From contig NC_065414.1 of assembly GCF_024362695.1 (NCBI RefSeq), forward strand, positions 3,985,501-4,049,500: a stretch of DNA of 64,000 nucleotides, in the 5' to 3' direction. Origin of the DNA: Pectinophora gossypiella. Lineage: Eukaryota > Arthropoda > Insecta > Lepidoptera > Gelechiidae. The notes under the pieces were generated by a model. That model had not been told where the DNA came from. It did no database searches and saw nothing but the letters and a program-made list of their open reading frames with translations. A program made the translations under genes and the position numbers. Of the stretch, positions 41,520 through 52,639 are shown piece after piece. Within the stretch, counting starts at the first letter, position 1. Every line of letters starts with the position of its first letter.

Positions 41520-41680
41520 GCACAATAAAAATCTTTATCTTTATCTAGAAGAAGGAAAAGTTTTTTGTCACCTTTATATCTGTCTTTATTTAGTAATCAG
41601 AGTTTACCCAATTCCATAGTCCCTTATCCCGCTTACCCCGGTGGGAAATAGGCGTGAGTTTATGTATGTAGTACCACTGA
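41520..41680 (+). mobile_element. LINE tail fragments
   Basis: CACAATAAAAATCTTTATCT at 41,521 and a family K end CTTACCCCGGTGGGAAATAG with GCGTGAGTTTATGTATG near 41,633-41,675. Confidence 0.6.
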
Positions 41681-42159
41681 GAAACGTTACTTAATGTAAC
41701 ACAATCAGAGAAACTTATCTCTCGTCTCTTTCACTCTAGGCAATGTACTATATCTCTGTTCTGCTTTCATTTTAATCATGCTACTTTATAAGGGGCACAA
41801 TAACAGGTGTACCTATAGGCTATTATAACCAAACCAAAAGCCGTGGACAATGGACTGTCGCTCACGAAAATGCAATTTTATTTCGTCGTGTTCATATCAA
41901 CACAATTTCCCTTGTCTCCGTCCAAATTCAATAACAGTTGACGCACCTGGACCCCTATTACATCACTCCCTCGAATTGTTTATGAACGAAGCGTTGAAAA
42001 AACACGTTTTCAGCCATTTTGCTTTACCTACTCGTATTAGACATTATTCTATGCTGGACTGGGAATGAAATGAAATTATGAAATTCTGATTACTAAATAA
42101 AAGCATATCTAAAGGTGATAAAAAACGTTTGCTTTTTTCTATTAAACTTATTTATTAAA
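41681..42159. other. Unassigned; 72-codon frame
   Basis: A frame at 41,850-42,068 has no motif and I do not recognise it. Confidence 0.35.
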
Positions 42160-42330
42160 TGAATTTTAATAAATAAACAGGAATAATAAGTGAGAAATTT
42201 TGTCACGTTTTTTCATGACGTCACAGGTTGATTTTTCATACAAATTCCATAGTAATTACGTGTTTTGACGTTTAGTAAAAAGTAAAGTTGGAAAGTAGCT
42301 TATTCTAGCATTTCGAAAATATAAGTTACT
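42160..42330 (-). repeat. Repeat C with TGACGTCA, copy 3
   Basis: TTTTTTCATGACGTCACAGG with the octamer at 42,216-42,223, AATTCCATAGTAATTACGTG and TAGTAAAAAGTAAAG. Confidence 0.7.
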
Positions 42331-42339
42331 AGCTTTTCG

Positions 42340-42775
42340 GCCGTGACTACCCATCCCCTCTACTTTAGTTGTTACGTGTAACACTTTTTTTCTATCCCCT
42401 TTCTATAAGTTTACTTAAAATAAGTGCTCTATAGAGCAAATCATCTAAAAATAAACAAATATTAGTAAAAATACTCTATAAGAATATTATTACTTTATAG
42501 AAGCCATCTGTAGAAAGCCCTTGTCTAGAAATAAACCACGTATAGACTATCAATAGATAATTTCGTTTTAAGCCTCCAAACCGGTGCTACTTGGGCTATC
42601 CGCTAAGGGGAATAATTTCTGGGATAAAAACTATCCTATGTTCTTCTCTAAGTTGCAAACTATATCTATACCATATTTTATCTAAATCGGTTTAGCTGTT
42701 TAAGAGTGACAAGATAACAGACAGACAGAGTTACTTTAGCATTTATTGTGTCGATTGATATCGGCTATTGGAGAA
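42340..42775 (+). mobile_element. Repeat T-like element, diverged
   Basis: Head TACTAGCTTTTCGGCCGTGA. The right end is TAAATCGGTTTAGCTGTTTA, ACAGACAGACAGAGTTACTT and TAGCATTTAT. No tandem array inside. Confidence 0.6.
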
Positions 42776-42798
42776 TAGTTGCAAATAGTAATAATAAT

Positions 42799-43020
42799 AG
42801 GCCGGTCATAGGATGGGTGACCACGAAAAAAAAAGTTTTCATCTCGAGCTCCTCCGTGCTTCGGAAGGCACGTTAAGCCGTTGGTTCCGGCTGCATTAGC
42901 AGTCGTTTATAACCATCAATCCGCACTGGGCCCGCGTGATGGTTCAAGGCCCGATCTCTCTATCCATCCAGGGAATGCCCGTGCCCCAGTAGTGGGGACG
43001 CTAATGGGCTGATGATGATG
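42799..43020 (+). mobile_element. SINE-F, 5'-truncated, 12-bp target duplication
   Basis: AGTAATAATAAT at 42,787-42,798 and 43,021-43,032. It begins within the 5S-like part (GGCCGGTCATAGGATGGGTG). The core at 42,853-42,890 is nearly intact. It ends GGGCTGATGATGATG. Confidence 0.9.
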
Positions 43021-43110
43021 AGTAATAATAATTAATGTATTCATTATGACAACTCGCCCTAATTGTTAGTGATACAAAAGAAAATACTTGAATACTAAGG
43101 TTAGTAAAAC

Positions 43111-43335
43111 TTAACGAAGAACGATATAATAATAAGCAATTAAGACGCTCATGAAGTGCTTCGATCTTGGAAACTCCAATTTACAGGCCAACGTCTCCAG
43201 AATGCCATTAGAACTGGACCGCAACTTAGACATCAAGGAAGCATTTTTCTTCCTCATCATGGCGTAGAAGTCGTCGATTCTAGCTTGTGCGAACAAGGTG
43301 GATGCACTGCAAAAACGCGGCACTCCCAATAGCAT
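43111..43335 (-). pseudogene. LINE ORF2 C-terminus (Jockey-like)
   Basis: A 74-codon frame that matches the end of Jockey-type reverse-transcriptase proteins. GVPRFCSASTLFAQARIDDF is followed by YAMMRKKNASLMSKLRSSSN and a final segment. The conserved order (PR.CS....F....I..F....R....SL..R.R.S.N) is clear. The polymerase domain is absent. Its LINE 5' part is missing. It is not related to the LINE C-termini of the RTE-like families in this window. Confidence 0.8.
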
Positions 43336-43699
43336 TCTAAAGCCGTTATAAATGCGTACAAAGGTTATCCGAAGTAAAATGAGACTTTACGACACTAAAC
43401 AGAAACTTGAAGTCAATGTTTATAGGGCAAACGACAGTTTGTACCCTTTGAACTAATTTAGTGTTGAAAACGTCGGGTTTAGTAGGAAACTGGCAAATGT
43501 TTACAAAGGTTCGAAACAATAGGAAGGGTTCGAAATTGTTACGTACTTACGTTTCGCATTTACCGCTTTTGAACTATTAAGTACGTGTGCATGTTAAATT
43601 AAAAATCCTTTAGGCAAACATTTTGCCAAACATTATGCACACATATTATACATTTCATCTAATATAAAATCAAAATGTTTTAAGGAAAGGACAGGTCTT
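43336..43699. other. No gene seen
   Basis: No recognised element. Confidence 0.45.
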
Positions 43700-44121
43700 T
43701 CTTCTTCTTCTTCTATCGTGTGTGTTGTGAGGTGGATTGCCAACCCCATCAATCCTGGTGTCTGGGTTATATAAAAATTGCTCGTTATGTAAAAATTGAC
43801 GATTCAAAGTGTAACTATGTTACCTACTGAATAAAGATATTTTTGAATTTGAATTTGAATATAACTGAGCCGCCATAGGCACCTGACATGACTCATGTAA
43901 CGACTACGTACTGACATCAGTAAGTAGTAACCGGGACCAACGGCTTAACGTGCCTTCCGAAGCACGGATCATCTTACTTTCGGACAATCAAGTGATCAGC
44001 CTGTAATGTCCTAACCAAACTAGGGACCACAAAGTGATTTTTGTTATTTGTCCTCACAGGGAATCGAACCCGGGACCTCCGGAACGTGAGCACATAGCTC
44101 AACCACTCGATCAAAGCGGCC
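43700..44121 (-). mobile_element. SINE-V, full length, split by a LINE tail
   Basis: It starts TTCTTCTTCTTCTATCGTGT and ends CACTCGATCAAAGCGGCCG. The complement has head, core and tail. It is interrupted at 43,773-43,862. Confidence 0.9.
43773..43862 (+). mobile_element. LINE 3' end inside SINE-V
   Basis: AAAATTGCTCGTTATGTAAA, AACTATGTTACCTACTGAAT, and AAAGATATTTTTGAATTTG tail. It sits between GGGTTAT and ATAACTGAGCC. The same family is at 52,715 and 52,905. Confidence 0.85.
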
Positions 44122-44447
44122 GTCAACTGCTGACACTTACTTCTTAGTATAGCTAAATAACTTGTTAACTAAATTAGCCAGTCCTAAAACCAGCATCTCA
44201 ATTATTTCATAAAATTGCAAGTAAACTAGCAAGTTCTAAGTTGAGCAAGAAACAAACAAACTTCGGTCACTGTCTTTGCCATGACGCGACTTTATACTTA
44301 CTAGAATTTATATTAAGTAACTATTATCTGAAGTAAGTTATGAACTCTGTAGAGGTATTTCCTGTAAGTTAACTTGATCGGACAATAGGGAACCACTTAA
44401 AACTTATTAGGAATTTGAAACAACGTGGCTTGGCTATTGGTATGTCA
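44122..44447. other. No gene seen
   Basis: No recognised element. Confidence 0.45.
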
Positions 44448-44600
44448 AATCAAATCAAATCAAATATACTTCATTGCAAAGTTCTTAATTTCAATAATCA
44501 GACATAATACATGGGTACGATACAATTTGGGCAGCCTTCTTGCTCTAGAGCATTTTTTCCAGGCAACCAAAGCGAGTGGACTTTGCATTATCAATGGGGT
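44448..44600 (-). mobile_element. LINE 3' end with (TTTGA)n tail
   Basis: CAAATCAAATCAAATATACT, then TACATGGGTACGATACAATT and TTTTTTCCAGGCAACCAAAG. Confidence 0.75.
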
Positions 44601-44659
44601 AGTTGACAAGTATAAAAATATACTTTTTTCATTACAATCACAAAATAGACTGTCATGAC

Positions 44660-44730
44660 TTCCCCATTTGTCCGGCCAAGTAGTTAATTCCATATGCGGC
44701 AAATCTACAATAAGTCACGTTAAAAAAAAT
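44660..44730 (+). mobile_element. Family A micro-insertion, 71 bp, 10-bp duplication
   Basis: CTGTCATGAC at 44,650-44,659 and 44,731-44,740. It reads CCCCATTTGTCCGGCCAAGT to AAGTCACGTT plus A-run. Confidence 0.92.
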
Positions 44731-44904
44731 CTGTCATGACAATGTTTTCTTCGTGAACGTCCAGTACATCGCGATATGTTTGAATTAATCGCGCGTTGCT
44801 TCTTTCGCAAAAGTCAAAGGTCCCAGGTAAGTGCTTCGACTCGCATCGTGAATGAAAATAGCGAATTGAAGTGGGTACTAGCAACTTATGACATTTCTAT
44901 ACTT

Positions 44905-45010
44905 GTACATGTGACGTCATAGAAAAATGTGACGAAATGTAGCACTTACTTTAACATTTTTCTTAATTTAAATTCATAAATAAGTTAAATAGAAAACGTT
45001 TTGTGTTACC
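44905..45010 (+). repeat. Repeat C with TGACGTCA, copy 4
   Basis: TGACGTCA at 44,912-44,919, followed by TAGAAAAATGTGACGAAATG and TTAATTTAAATTCATAAATA. Confidence 0.7.
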
Positions 45011-45594
45011 TTCAGATCTTTCGTAATAGTAGACTCTCCTACAATCAGCTAAAGTATTGGGTAAAATGTTCACTAATCATCTGTAAAGATGGGAACTCAC
45101 CCACTGGAAAAGTTTACAGTGGGTTTAGTTACCACCTAAGCCCTCTGGCTTAAGTAGTAATCAAAATTTCATAATTTATGTTTGACCTAGGAAACTACCC
45201 AATAATGGGACTGGATGAAGTGTTTGCTTTCGGAGATGATTTGTATCTGTTCCTAGACTCATCGGAAGCCATAGTAAACCAGTAAACCAACAGAGTTCAG
45301 TCCAAGGCTTTGTAAAGTTTGACTTTATACAGGCCGGAATTCATATTAACCGCTATCTAAAGAGATTACAACCCCTGTTGAGTTTCGTATGAGTTAGAGT
45401 TTCAACCAAATATAGAACGTTGATGTAGTTTGTAATGGAAATGGCTATGAAGGCAATGTAAGTGCGTCCTCTATACTCGGAGGGCAAACATAGCGCCGGG
45501 AGTTAACAGTAATAATATTTCAGGGGAGACCTGTCCAATAATTGTAACTGATTTACAGAAATAAATTCATATTTTATTATTTTTTTTTTTATTT
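45011..45594. other. No gene seen
   Basis: No recognised element. Confidence 0.45.
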
Positions 45595-45790
45595 CAAATC
45601 AAATCAAATATACTTTATTGCACACAACATACAAAACAAATTAACACAGATGATGATAGATACAGTACAATCTGGCGGCCTTATTGCTAAGCAGCAATTT
45701 CTTCCAGGCAACCAGTGGATAGGAAACATTATTACAATTTGGTGCGGGACAGTGCAACATCTTGTATAAAATAATAAATACTATAAATAA
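45595..45790 (-). mobile_element. LINE 3' end with (TTTGA)n tail
   Basis: ATCAAATCAAATATACTTTA, CTGGCGGCCTTATTGCTAAG and CAGCAATTTCTTCCAGGCAA. The 67-codon minus frame is spurious. Confidence 0.8.
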
Positions 45791-45974
45791 ATAAAAATAA
45801 AATAGAAATATAATAAATATAAATACATACATACATATACGCATTTATATCAGACGTATATATTTTAATTAAATATGACATTACATGTAGATATGACAAT
45901 AGGTTCCTGTAACTACAAACTACTAGTTGTATATTTGCAGATGTTTTCTTTACGAATATGTATGGTGTATGAAG

Positions 45975-46158
45975 TTATTACACGACGAATTTATTAAACA
46001 CATCATAGAAGAGAAGCTACAAGGAGAGAGAGGAAGGGGAAGACCGAGAAGAGCTTACATGGAACAGATGAAAAAGAAAACGAACGTCGAGTCTTATGAG
46101 GAAGTGAAAGAATTGGCCTTTGATAGACAAGGATGGGGGAATGCTACATCGACAAGAG
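45975..46158 (+). pseudogene. LINE ORF C-terminal fragment (RTE-like)
   Basis: About 61 codons in frame: LLHDEFIKHIIEEKLQGERG, RGRPRRAYMEQMKKK, ESYEEVKELAFDRQGW, then a shift, since the expected LLHRQE ending is not in this frame and the family's last codons are altered. It is the same region as 6,637-6,918. The 5' part is lost. The upstream codons of the longest frame are unrelated. Confidence 0.75.
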
Positions 46159-46388
46159 CATCATCTCCCTAGCATTATCCCGTTTTTGACAGGGTCCGCT
46201 TACCGAACCTGAAGATTTGACAGGTCCGGTTTTATACAGAAGCGACTGCCTGTTTGACCTTACAACCCGCGAAGGGAAAACCAGCCTAATACATGTTAGG
46301 TCATACGAATACCTATGCATTTCTCGGAAATGTGGGTTCCCTCACGATGTTTTCAAAGAATTAAAATTATGCAAATTCAAATAAACCG
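46159..46388 (-). mobile_element. SINE-E, head missing, inside the LINE
   Basis: ATCATCTCCCTAGCATTATC, CCGGTTTTATACAGAAGCGA, CCCGCGAAGGGAAAACCAGC. It lies within the LINE 3' end. I see no long target duplication. Confidence 0.85.
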
Positions 46389-46420
46389 CGCGGCTCTTAA
46401 ATTATTGATGATGATGTACA

Positions 46421-46585
46421 GTGACTAACTCAGCTTATACAAGGAGTCTACGAGTCAATACCTATCCGTTTATACAAAGGTTATTATACTGTTATACTGT
46501 TCATACACCTTCGTGATCCAAAACTCAATCTGGGTATAACAACGTGTAGAATTTTAACCATTACAATTCCACTTTTGTCAATTCT
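46421..46585. other. No gene seen
   Basis: Short gap with no recognised element. Confidence 0.4.
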
Positions 46586-46700
46586 TCTCTTCTTCTATCG
46601 TGTGGGTTATGAGGTGGATTACCAACCTCATCAACTCTGGTATCAGGGTTATTAACGAGCCGCCAAAGGCCCCTGAAGTGACTCATGTGACGACAAAACT
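46586..46700 (-). mobile_element. SINE-V 3' fragment
   Basis: CTTCTTCTATCGTGTGGGTT to GGCCCCTGAAGTGACTCATG. Confidence 0.8.
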
Positions 46701-46929
46701 ATTTTGATAGGTAGTAGGTATTATGGTAAAAGTTGGGAACATTTAAAAAAATGTATATGAATATAATTACCTGCATTTGATATCAAAAAATGAAACACTT
46801 TGCAAGTATACGTTTCGTAAGGATTACTAGAAAAATTTGAAAATAAGACAGCAAGCAAAATAGAGCACTTTCAACTGAGCCGTGACTAGTCTAGACATAT
46901 TTACGTACTCAACACATACATTGTTCGTA

Positions 46930-47025
46930 CATTGTTTTAAGTTTACGCGGTTATTATCGGGAGTCTCATATCCCCATTTAAACGCGGTAAGAACCCGTTA
47001 TTATGTGCTTTAATTATATTTACGT
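46930..47025 (+). repeat. Foldback repeat M, collapsed copy
   Basis: TTTACGCGGTTATTAT is joined directly to CGGGAGTCTCATATCCCCAT and AAGAACCCGTTATTATGTGC. Relative to 62,625-62,870 the left arm and loop are deleted. Confidence 0.8.
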
Positions 47026-47104
47026 ACTTATCGTTTATTTAGTTTTAATTATTTGTACTCATCTATTGTTAAGCTAAAGAATATTTACTGGAATCAGCTA
47101 TAAA

Positions 47105-47212
47105 AATATCAGCTGAGGCTGCCTTCAAGATCATGCTCAAGTCCCTGTTTTTATAAAGAACTGTCACATTGACATGATCTTGAGGGCGGTCTCGAAGCTG
47201 AGATTAGTTTAT
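47105..47212. repeat. Imperfect 30-bp hairpin, possible MITE
   Basis: TATCAGCTGAGGCTGCCTTC with AAGATCATG pairs with CATGATCTTGAGGGCGGTCT and CGAAGCTGAGA about 40 bp downstream. Confidence 0.7.
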
Positions 47213-48489
47213 TAATACCACCCTAAGTATTTCTCAACTATTGTTATGATTACTTACAAAATATTTTTTATTAAAATAAGAAGAATATAAGTAAGTACGA
47301 AGATTTGAAATAGACAATAAGTATAAATATACAGTGGGGACTTAAATATAAAATTTAATTAAACTCGTATTTTGTTGAGGAAAAATTAAAAACTATTTCG
47401 ATTTTTGGATGAGTGTATTACGACCATGCAAGAAGGAGTAGTAGGTAAGAATAGTAACACAGATGCGTTTTTAAATTTAAACTGTCATCAAAACGCCATT
47501 CCAGAAAATCCATATTTCCTCGTCGGGTCCCTTCTAAGCATACAATCTTATTGGATCAGGCCTCAGCTAATGTTTAATGTTTGTTCGGTCGAAGGGAAAC
47601 TGCCAAGAATCAATTTTATGTTCCATTCTGTTTGGTTGACTCGGCAGATTTAGTTCGGCCGATCGATGCTCTAATCTGATGCTAAACTTGCCTTAATATG
47701 GGTCTGTAAATATATATTCGGTTTCCGAAAAATTCGAAAAAGGATATGGGGTTGCATGTTTTAATAACACTTGAGATTTTGTCAAGTACTTTGCAAAGTA
47801 AAGCCGATAGAATAGAATTATATTATTAAATTACACACACCGCTTCAGGCACCTTCTGGGCGAGCTCGCTCCATCTTAGCCTCGTCAATGCATTCGGGCA
47901 AGTCTGGGCCCAAGAGCAAACCCAACAAAGGTAAAAAAAACTGCTTTTAAAATGGGAATACTAGTTCTTACATTTCTGTAGAACTTTAAGTCTTAGTGCC
48001 TCAATAACTGATGCGATCACCTTCTCATTTTACTCGCAAAACGACTTCAAATCAAAAATATTTCCACCTTATATCTTAGATAAACACGTAGCCTTAAACC
48101 TTATTCAAGGGGCATCGCGTAAACTACGTAGTTCTAGATACGAGGGCAACAAAGACATCGCAAAAAGCATTGAGGAACATAAATCCATCACCTTCCATGA
48201 ATGTGACATATCACGTCCGAGACGCGGGCAGCGCTGCCTACTTTACGACAGAACGAGAGACGTAAAAGTAAAGGGTTTGGTGCAAGGCGTAAGAGGAGGA
48301 TTAATTGGTAAAGTCACTACCAAAATTTGCAATGAGCAATACTGTTTGAGGCAAACCTACAATAGGTCATGTCAAAAAACATTGATAAGGTAATAAACAG
48401 CGCAGGAAGGGTATAATAATAAGCGTAAATACCCTCATAAGATCTACGCTGAATGAAGCAACATGACACAAAAGTATCGAACAAAATGG
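47213..48489. other. No assigned gene; weak family A end near 48,345
   Basis: A frame of 82 codons (47,405-47,653) has no motif. A GC-richer segment lies at about 47,840-48,330. GAGGCAAACCTACAATAGGT near 48,350 is a worn family A end. Confidence 0.4.
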
Positions 48490-48750
48490 CTCAGGATTAA
48501 AAATTCGAATTCATGTTTGGATCATAAATGATTATCACATGCTCAGCGATGAAGAAAAACATCGTACGGAAACCCACATTACCGAGAAATGCATTTTCGG
48601 AGGTATGTGACCTAACCTGTATTGGGCTCGTTTTCCCTTCGCGGGTTGGAAGGTCAGACAGCAGTCGCTTTTGTAAAAAACCGGACCTGTCAAATTTTCA
48701 GGTTAAGTAAGCGGACCGTGTGAAAACGGGACAATGCTAGGGAGATGATC
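48490..48750 (+). mobile_element. SINE-E, head missing
   Basis: AAATGATTATCACATGCTCA, TTCGCGGGTTGGAAGGTCAG, AAACGGGACAATGCTAGGGA then GATGAT. It touches the next SINE-V tail to tail. Confidence 0.85.
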
Positions 48751-48751
48751 T

Positions 48752-49250
48752 TCTCTTCTATAGTGTGGATTGAGAGGGTTATTACTGAGCCGCCATAGGA
48801 CCCTGACATGACTTATGTTACGACTACGTACTTACATCAGTAAGTAATAACCGGGACCAACGGCTTAACACGTTAACAGTCCCCATACAAGCGTTTCAAA
48901 ACATGCCATATGTCCAAATGAGATATTATATTTTTTGGCTTTCGTTTGTTATTCAATGTGACATGTTTTTGACTTTTTCTATTTATAAGGTCTTTGGCTA
49001 CAAGTCCTTTATGAAAATATCAACAAATTTTACGAGTCCGTGATTTGACAGCCCATAAAGCTGCACTGGTCTCGTGTACCTCATAGGGTACACGAACTCG
49101 GCGGAACCGTTCCCCGTGTGCCACATACGGTACACTGGACTGTTAACGTGTTAACGTGCCTTCTGATGCACGGATCTTTTTACTTTTTGGACAATCAGGT
49201 GATCAGCCTGTAATGTCCTAACCAAACTAGGGATCACACTAGAGATGATG
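48752..49250 (-). mobile_element. SINE-V split by a TTAA MITE
   Basis: Left part 48,752-48,868 (CTTCTATAGTGTGGATTGAG...GGCTTAA). Right part 49,151-49,250 (TTAACGTGCCTTCTGATGCA...). Head missing. Confidence 0.88.
48869..49150. mobile_element. TTAA-flanked MITE (piggyBac-like)
   Basis: 282 bp with ends CACGTTAACAGTCC and GGACTGTTAACGTG. TTAA lies on each side (48,865-48,868 and 49,151-49,154), splitting the core of SINE-V. No coding. The TTAA target is the piggyBac hallmark, but the termini do not begin CCC. Confidence 0.92.
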
Positions 49251-49516
49251 AGAACCTTAGACTTATCAGTTAGACCACACGCCATAATGCTCGGAACGAT
49301 CCCTGCCGGAGCCCCGATGCCGGTTCATGTCTGACGTATGTTTGTATGGCTCTCCAAATACCTTACGACCACACATTCAGCTCTGCATTGTGCTGCAGAA
49401 TAGAACACCCTCACTAGATGCCACGGAGATTATACCTAAAATTAGTTAAATTAGTATAGTTTATTTGTTTTTTATACCAACTAGTGCAATAATAAATATG
49501 ATTATAAGTTATTAAT
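49251..49516. other. No gene seen
   Basis: A GC-richer segment at 49,290-49,430. No family recognised. Confidence 0.4.
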
Positions 49517-49690
49517 AGTGCTTCGGAGGGGCGTTGGTCCCGGCTATGAGCCGTAAAAACACCTCCACCAACCCGCATTGGAGCAGCGTGGTGGAGTATG
49601 CTCCATACCCCCTCCGGTTGATTGAGGAGAGGCCTGTCCAGCAGTGGGACGTATATAGACTGTTTATGTATGTATGTATGTATTAATAGC
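49517..49690 (+). mobile_element. SINE-W core and tail
   Basis: GTGCTTCGGAGGGGCGTTGG then TCCCGGCTATGAGCC (core variant), GGAGCAGCGTGGTGGAGTAT, CCAGCAGTGGGACGTATATA and a GTATGTATG tail. Confidence 0.85.
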
Positions 49691-50355
49691 GAGATTTTAG
49701 CTGCTGAGAATTTAGCCTCAACAGACTAGATGTTGTTTTTTTATGATGAATGTTGTGTTCAGTTGTAATTGGCACGTGAGTACTAGACGGGACTGTAAAA
49801 TCATAGCTGGAGAGAAGTTGGTGTACATTACTTTACACATCTGCCTACCCAGTGGGGGATGCAGGCGTGATACTAAATATTGTATTGTACGTCTTTAATG
49901 TAAAATGTGCGTGATTTGATTGTCTCTATTTGACATAATCATTTTTTTTGTTTTGGTTTTCCCCGAAGGGTGAGGCAAAGGGAACTATGCCCATACAGCC
50001 ATGTCTTACGTATTTTTTTTCTTGATGATTAATGAAATGATGAAAGGTGATGATGATGAAACCTAAGCCCCCACCCTTGGAGCAAACTCCTACTCCGAAC
50101 CCCAAACGAATTAACTCAAAAGTCCGCATAAACTTTCGAGTTATTAAGCGGCTTGTTGGCACGAAGCGAAAATAGGTAGATACACTTTGTTTATTGCATA
50201 TTCCGATATAATAACACTGTCGCGAATGTTTTCCGACTAAGTTAATGCGATCATTAACCACAAAACACCACTTCGTATTAATTATTTCGATTATTCAATG
50301 AAGAAATCAACTGTCCCGTTTCCGTTCCCGACAAAAAGCCTTGACATAATCATTT
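49691..50355. other. No assigned gene
   Basis: A worn RTE-like end lies near 49,840 (CTACCCAGTGGGGGATGCAG). A minus frame of 111 codons (49,926-50,261) has no motif I recognise and no splice or start support. Confidence 0.4.
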
Positions 50356-50365
50356 ATTAAAAATA

Positions 50366-50426
50366 ACTTTTTTTTTGACCTGACTTATTGCAGATTTGCC
50401 GCAGATGGCATTAACTACTTGGCTGG
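50366..50426 (-). mobile_element. Family A micro-insertion, 61 bp, 10-bp duplication
   Basis: ATTAAAAATA at 50,356-50,365 and 50,427-50,436. The complement starts TCCAGCCAAGTAGTTAATGC and ends AAGTCAGGTC plus poly(A). Confidence 0.9.
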
Positions 50427-50642
50427 ATTAAAAATATCGTTAATAGTCACTTCGATATAAAGTCGATTATTATGGTCTTTCATAAAATAATAACCTTAGA
50501 TAAAATAGTTTTAGCTCTTTGTTGAAGAATTTTTCGTTCAGGGAACGTGGTCCCACCGACTTGATTGGTATAATCACGATGTAGGCACTTCAAAGCGTAG
50601 TTTTTTTTAATGAAGGTCTTTTCAGGCTACATTCACCAAAAA

Positions 50643-51026
50643 CAATATAGATGGCGTTGTACAGCTTTAAAGTGATAATTATTTATTTTAATTCATTATT
50701 CAGGTACATAATTTCCAAAATGCAATGTAATGGCAGAAGAATATAAAAATAACTGTTGCTGATATTTGGATCACATTATGTATAGAATTTTGTTGCTAAA
50801 TATATTATACTTCTTTTTGATCAGAATAATAATTTGTGGAATATGTAATTGTGCTTGGGTTTATTAAAAAGGGTCATCATTTATGCCCAAAAACAAAGAT
50901 AAAACATGCATAATATGCATATAATATTATGTCTGTTATCCATGAAATTAATAAGAAGGTTAAACGAAAATCTGTACAACGCCATCTATCTTGTTTTGCA
51001 GGAACTTAGCCCGGAAAGTCCCTGAT
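50643..51026 (-). repeat. Interspersed repeat K-TIR, copy 2
   Basis: Inverted ends CAATATAGATGGCGTTGTAC at 50,643 and GTACAACGCCATCTATCTTG near 50,974. The interior is AT-rich and matches 22,122-22,400 in reverse. Confidence 0.7.
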
Positions 51027-51774
51027 TACAAAAGCGTTAATTAGTAATTAATTATCTTGAATATCAATGGACATGGGTAATTTAGCGAATGGAAATCACA
51101 TTGAACTTTATTTATGTATTTTCCATTATATTTTGATACTAGCAACACCGGTAGAAAAAGCATCTAGTTATGTGCCCCATACAAGGTAGAGGACCCAACA
51201 TTGTCAGCTCCTCTTAATGCGTAGCCTGTTGTCAGCACTTTGTCATAGGAATTCAAAGTCATAACAAAAACAGGATGTGCAACTAAGCAACGGTTGACAT
51301 TCTGAGAACAGACCCCCTACGTAATACGAGGCTACCTTTTTAATTAAGCTAGTAATAGGTTCAGATTCTATTGTAGAGCTCCGTCAATCAGACGTATAGG
51401 TTAAGTTTAGTTTTTAAAAAAGCTCGACGACTACCCACGACATTTGACTCTCTTCAACTGTAGATAAGTACGTACTGTCATTTTGTCAAGTACCTATTTC
51501 AGTACTGTACTAAAATAGCTAAGTTGGCAACACTGAAGACGTGATCTGAACAAGTTTATGGAGGATATCAGTGGTTTAGTACCGCGATACTGTCCACATT
51601 TCAAAGATGAAATTTTTATCTTAGAATTCTCAGATTTTCATGAAAGCAGTAAATATTTGAAATCAATCGATATTTTCGATACAATTTTTATTTTAGAATT
51701 TGCAGATTTTTATGTTGGTAGTAAGATATTGGTGAGACCAATCTTATTTCATAGATGAAAGTATCCATATTTCT
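51027..51774. other. No assigned gene
   Basis: A 66-codon frame (51,558-51,758) has two internal repeats (ILEF.DF) and no family. Confidence 0.4.
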
Positions 51775-52235
51775 AGGTAATAAAATAAGTACAAATAATA
51801 TAAAATAAAATTCTATGTGTGTGTCTGTCTATTTCTTTGTTTTCACGGCAAAACGCAGCGACAAATTGATGTGATTTTGTAAGTATAGATAGTTGAAGTG
51901 ATGGAGAGGGACATACTCTATTTTTGTCTCCTTCTAACCCCCCACTTCCCTAAAATGGCGGGTGAAAGTTTGTATGGAGCATTTCGCAAGTTTAGGACAG
52001 AAACCTAAAAAATGGTATGCGCACTATTTGTGACTAACAAAAAAATCGTGCATCATTTATTTTTTGGATATCATTCCCCAACCCCATCAAAGAGGGGGTG
52101 AAATTTTATATGGGACTTTTAACAGTTTTCAAGGTAGCTAATAATAGGTAGCATTAGGAACGGGGAACTGTGTTGCCCCGAATTTAACGCAACCGAAGCT
52201 GCGGACAAAAGCTGGTTATATTAATATTAGATGAT
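51775..52235 (-). mobile_element. Repeat T-like element, diverged
   Basis: Complement head ACCAGCTTTTGTCCGCAGCT with TCGGTTGCG. The far end is GTGTGTGTCTGTCTATTTC. No array. Confidence 0.55.
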
Positions 52236-52272
52236 ATTGGTGAGACCAATCTCATTTTATATTTTTTTTTTT

Positions 52273-52317
<45 letters not shown>

Positions 52318-52320
52318 GTG
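52273..52320. repeat. (CT)n microsatellite
   Basis: About 18 CT units followed by GTCTCTC. Confidence 0.95.
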
Positions 52321-52639
52321 GTTCCAAGAGTCGTAATAACTTTAACTACAAGAAAAGTTTTTAATATGTCTCAAATGTGGTCAGATGTTGTACAGTGACT
52401 TCTCAATTTATTTCAAATATTGGTTTTGAAATTACATTTGAATTTGAAAATTCATTTATTGATGAAAAGCTTCATAAGTGTACAGGGTTGATGAGGTTGG
52501 TAATACACCTCATCACCCTTAACACTAAATTAATCAAAAACTAATAAACCAATAGGAAAACCCAATTCTGCGACCCCTTCCTGAACATGTCGATAAGTGA
52601 CCCTTGGTCACTAAATGCACATAGACAGAGTAGAGCATC

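Larger units (their letters stand above)
45975..46420 (+). mobile_element. RTE-like LINE 3' end split by SINE-E
   Basis: Coding part 45,975-46,158. 3' tail 46,389-46,420 (GCGCGGCTCTTAAATTATTG then ATGATGATG). SINE-E is inserted in between. Confidence 0.75.

Noticed and set aside
48101..48330. GC-richer stretch resembling a coding region
   Set aside because: No long frame and no motif in any phase.
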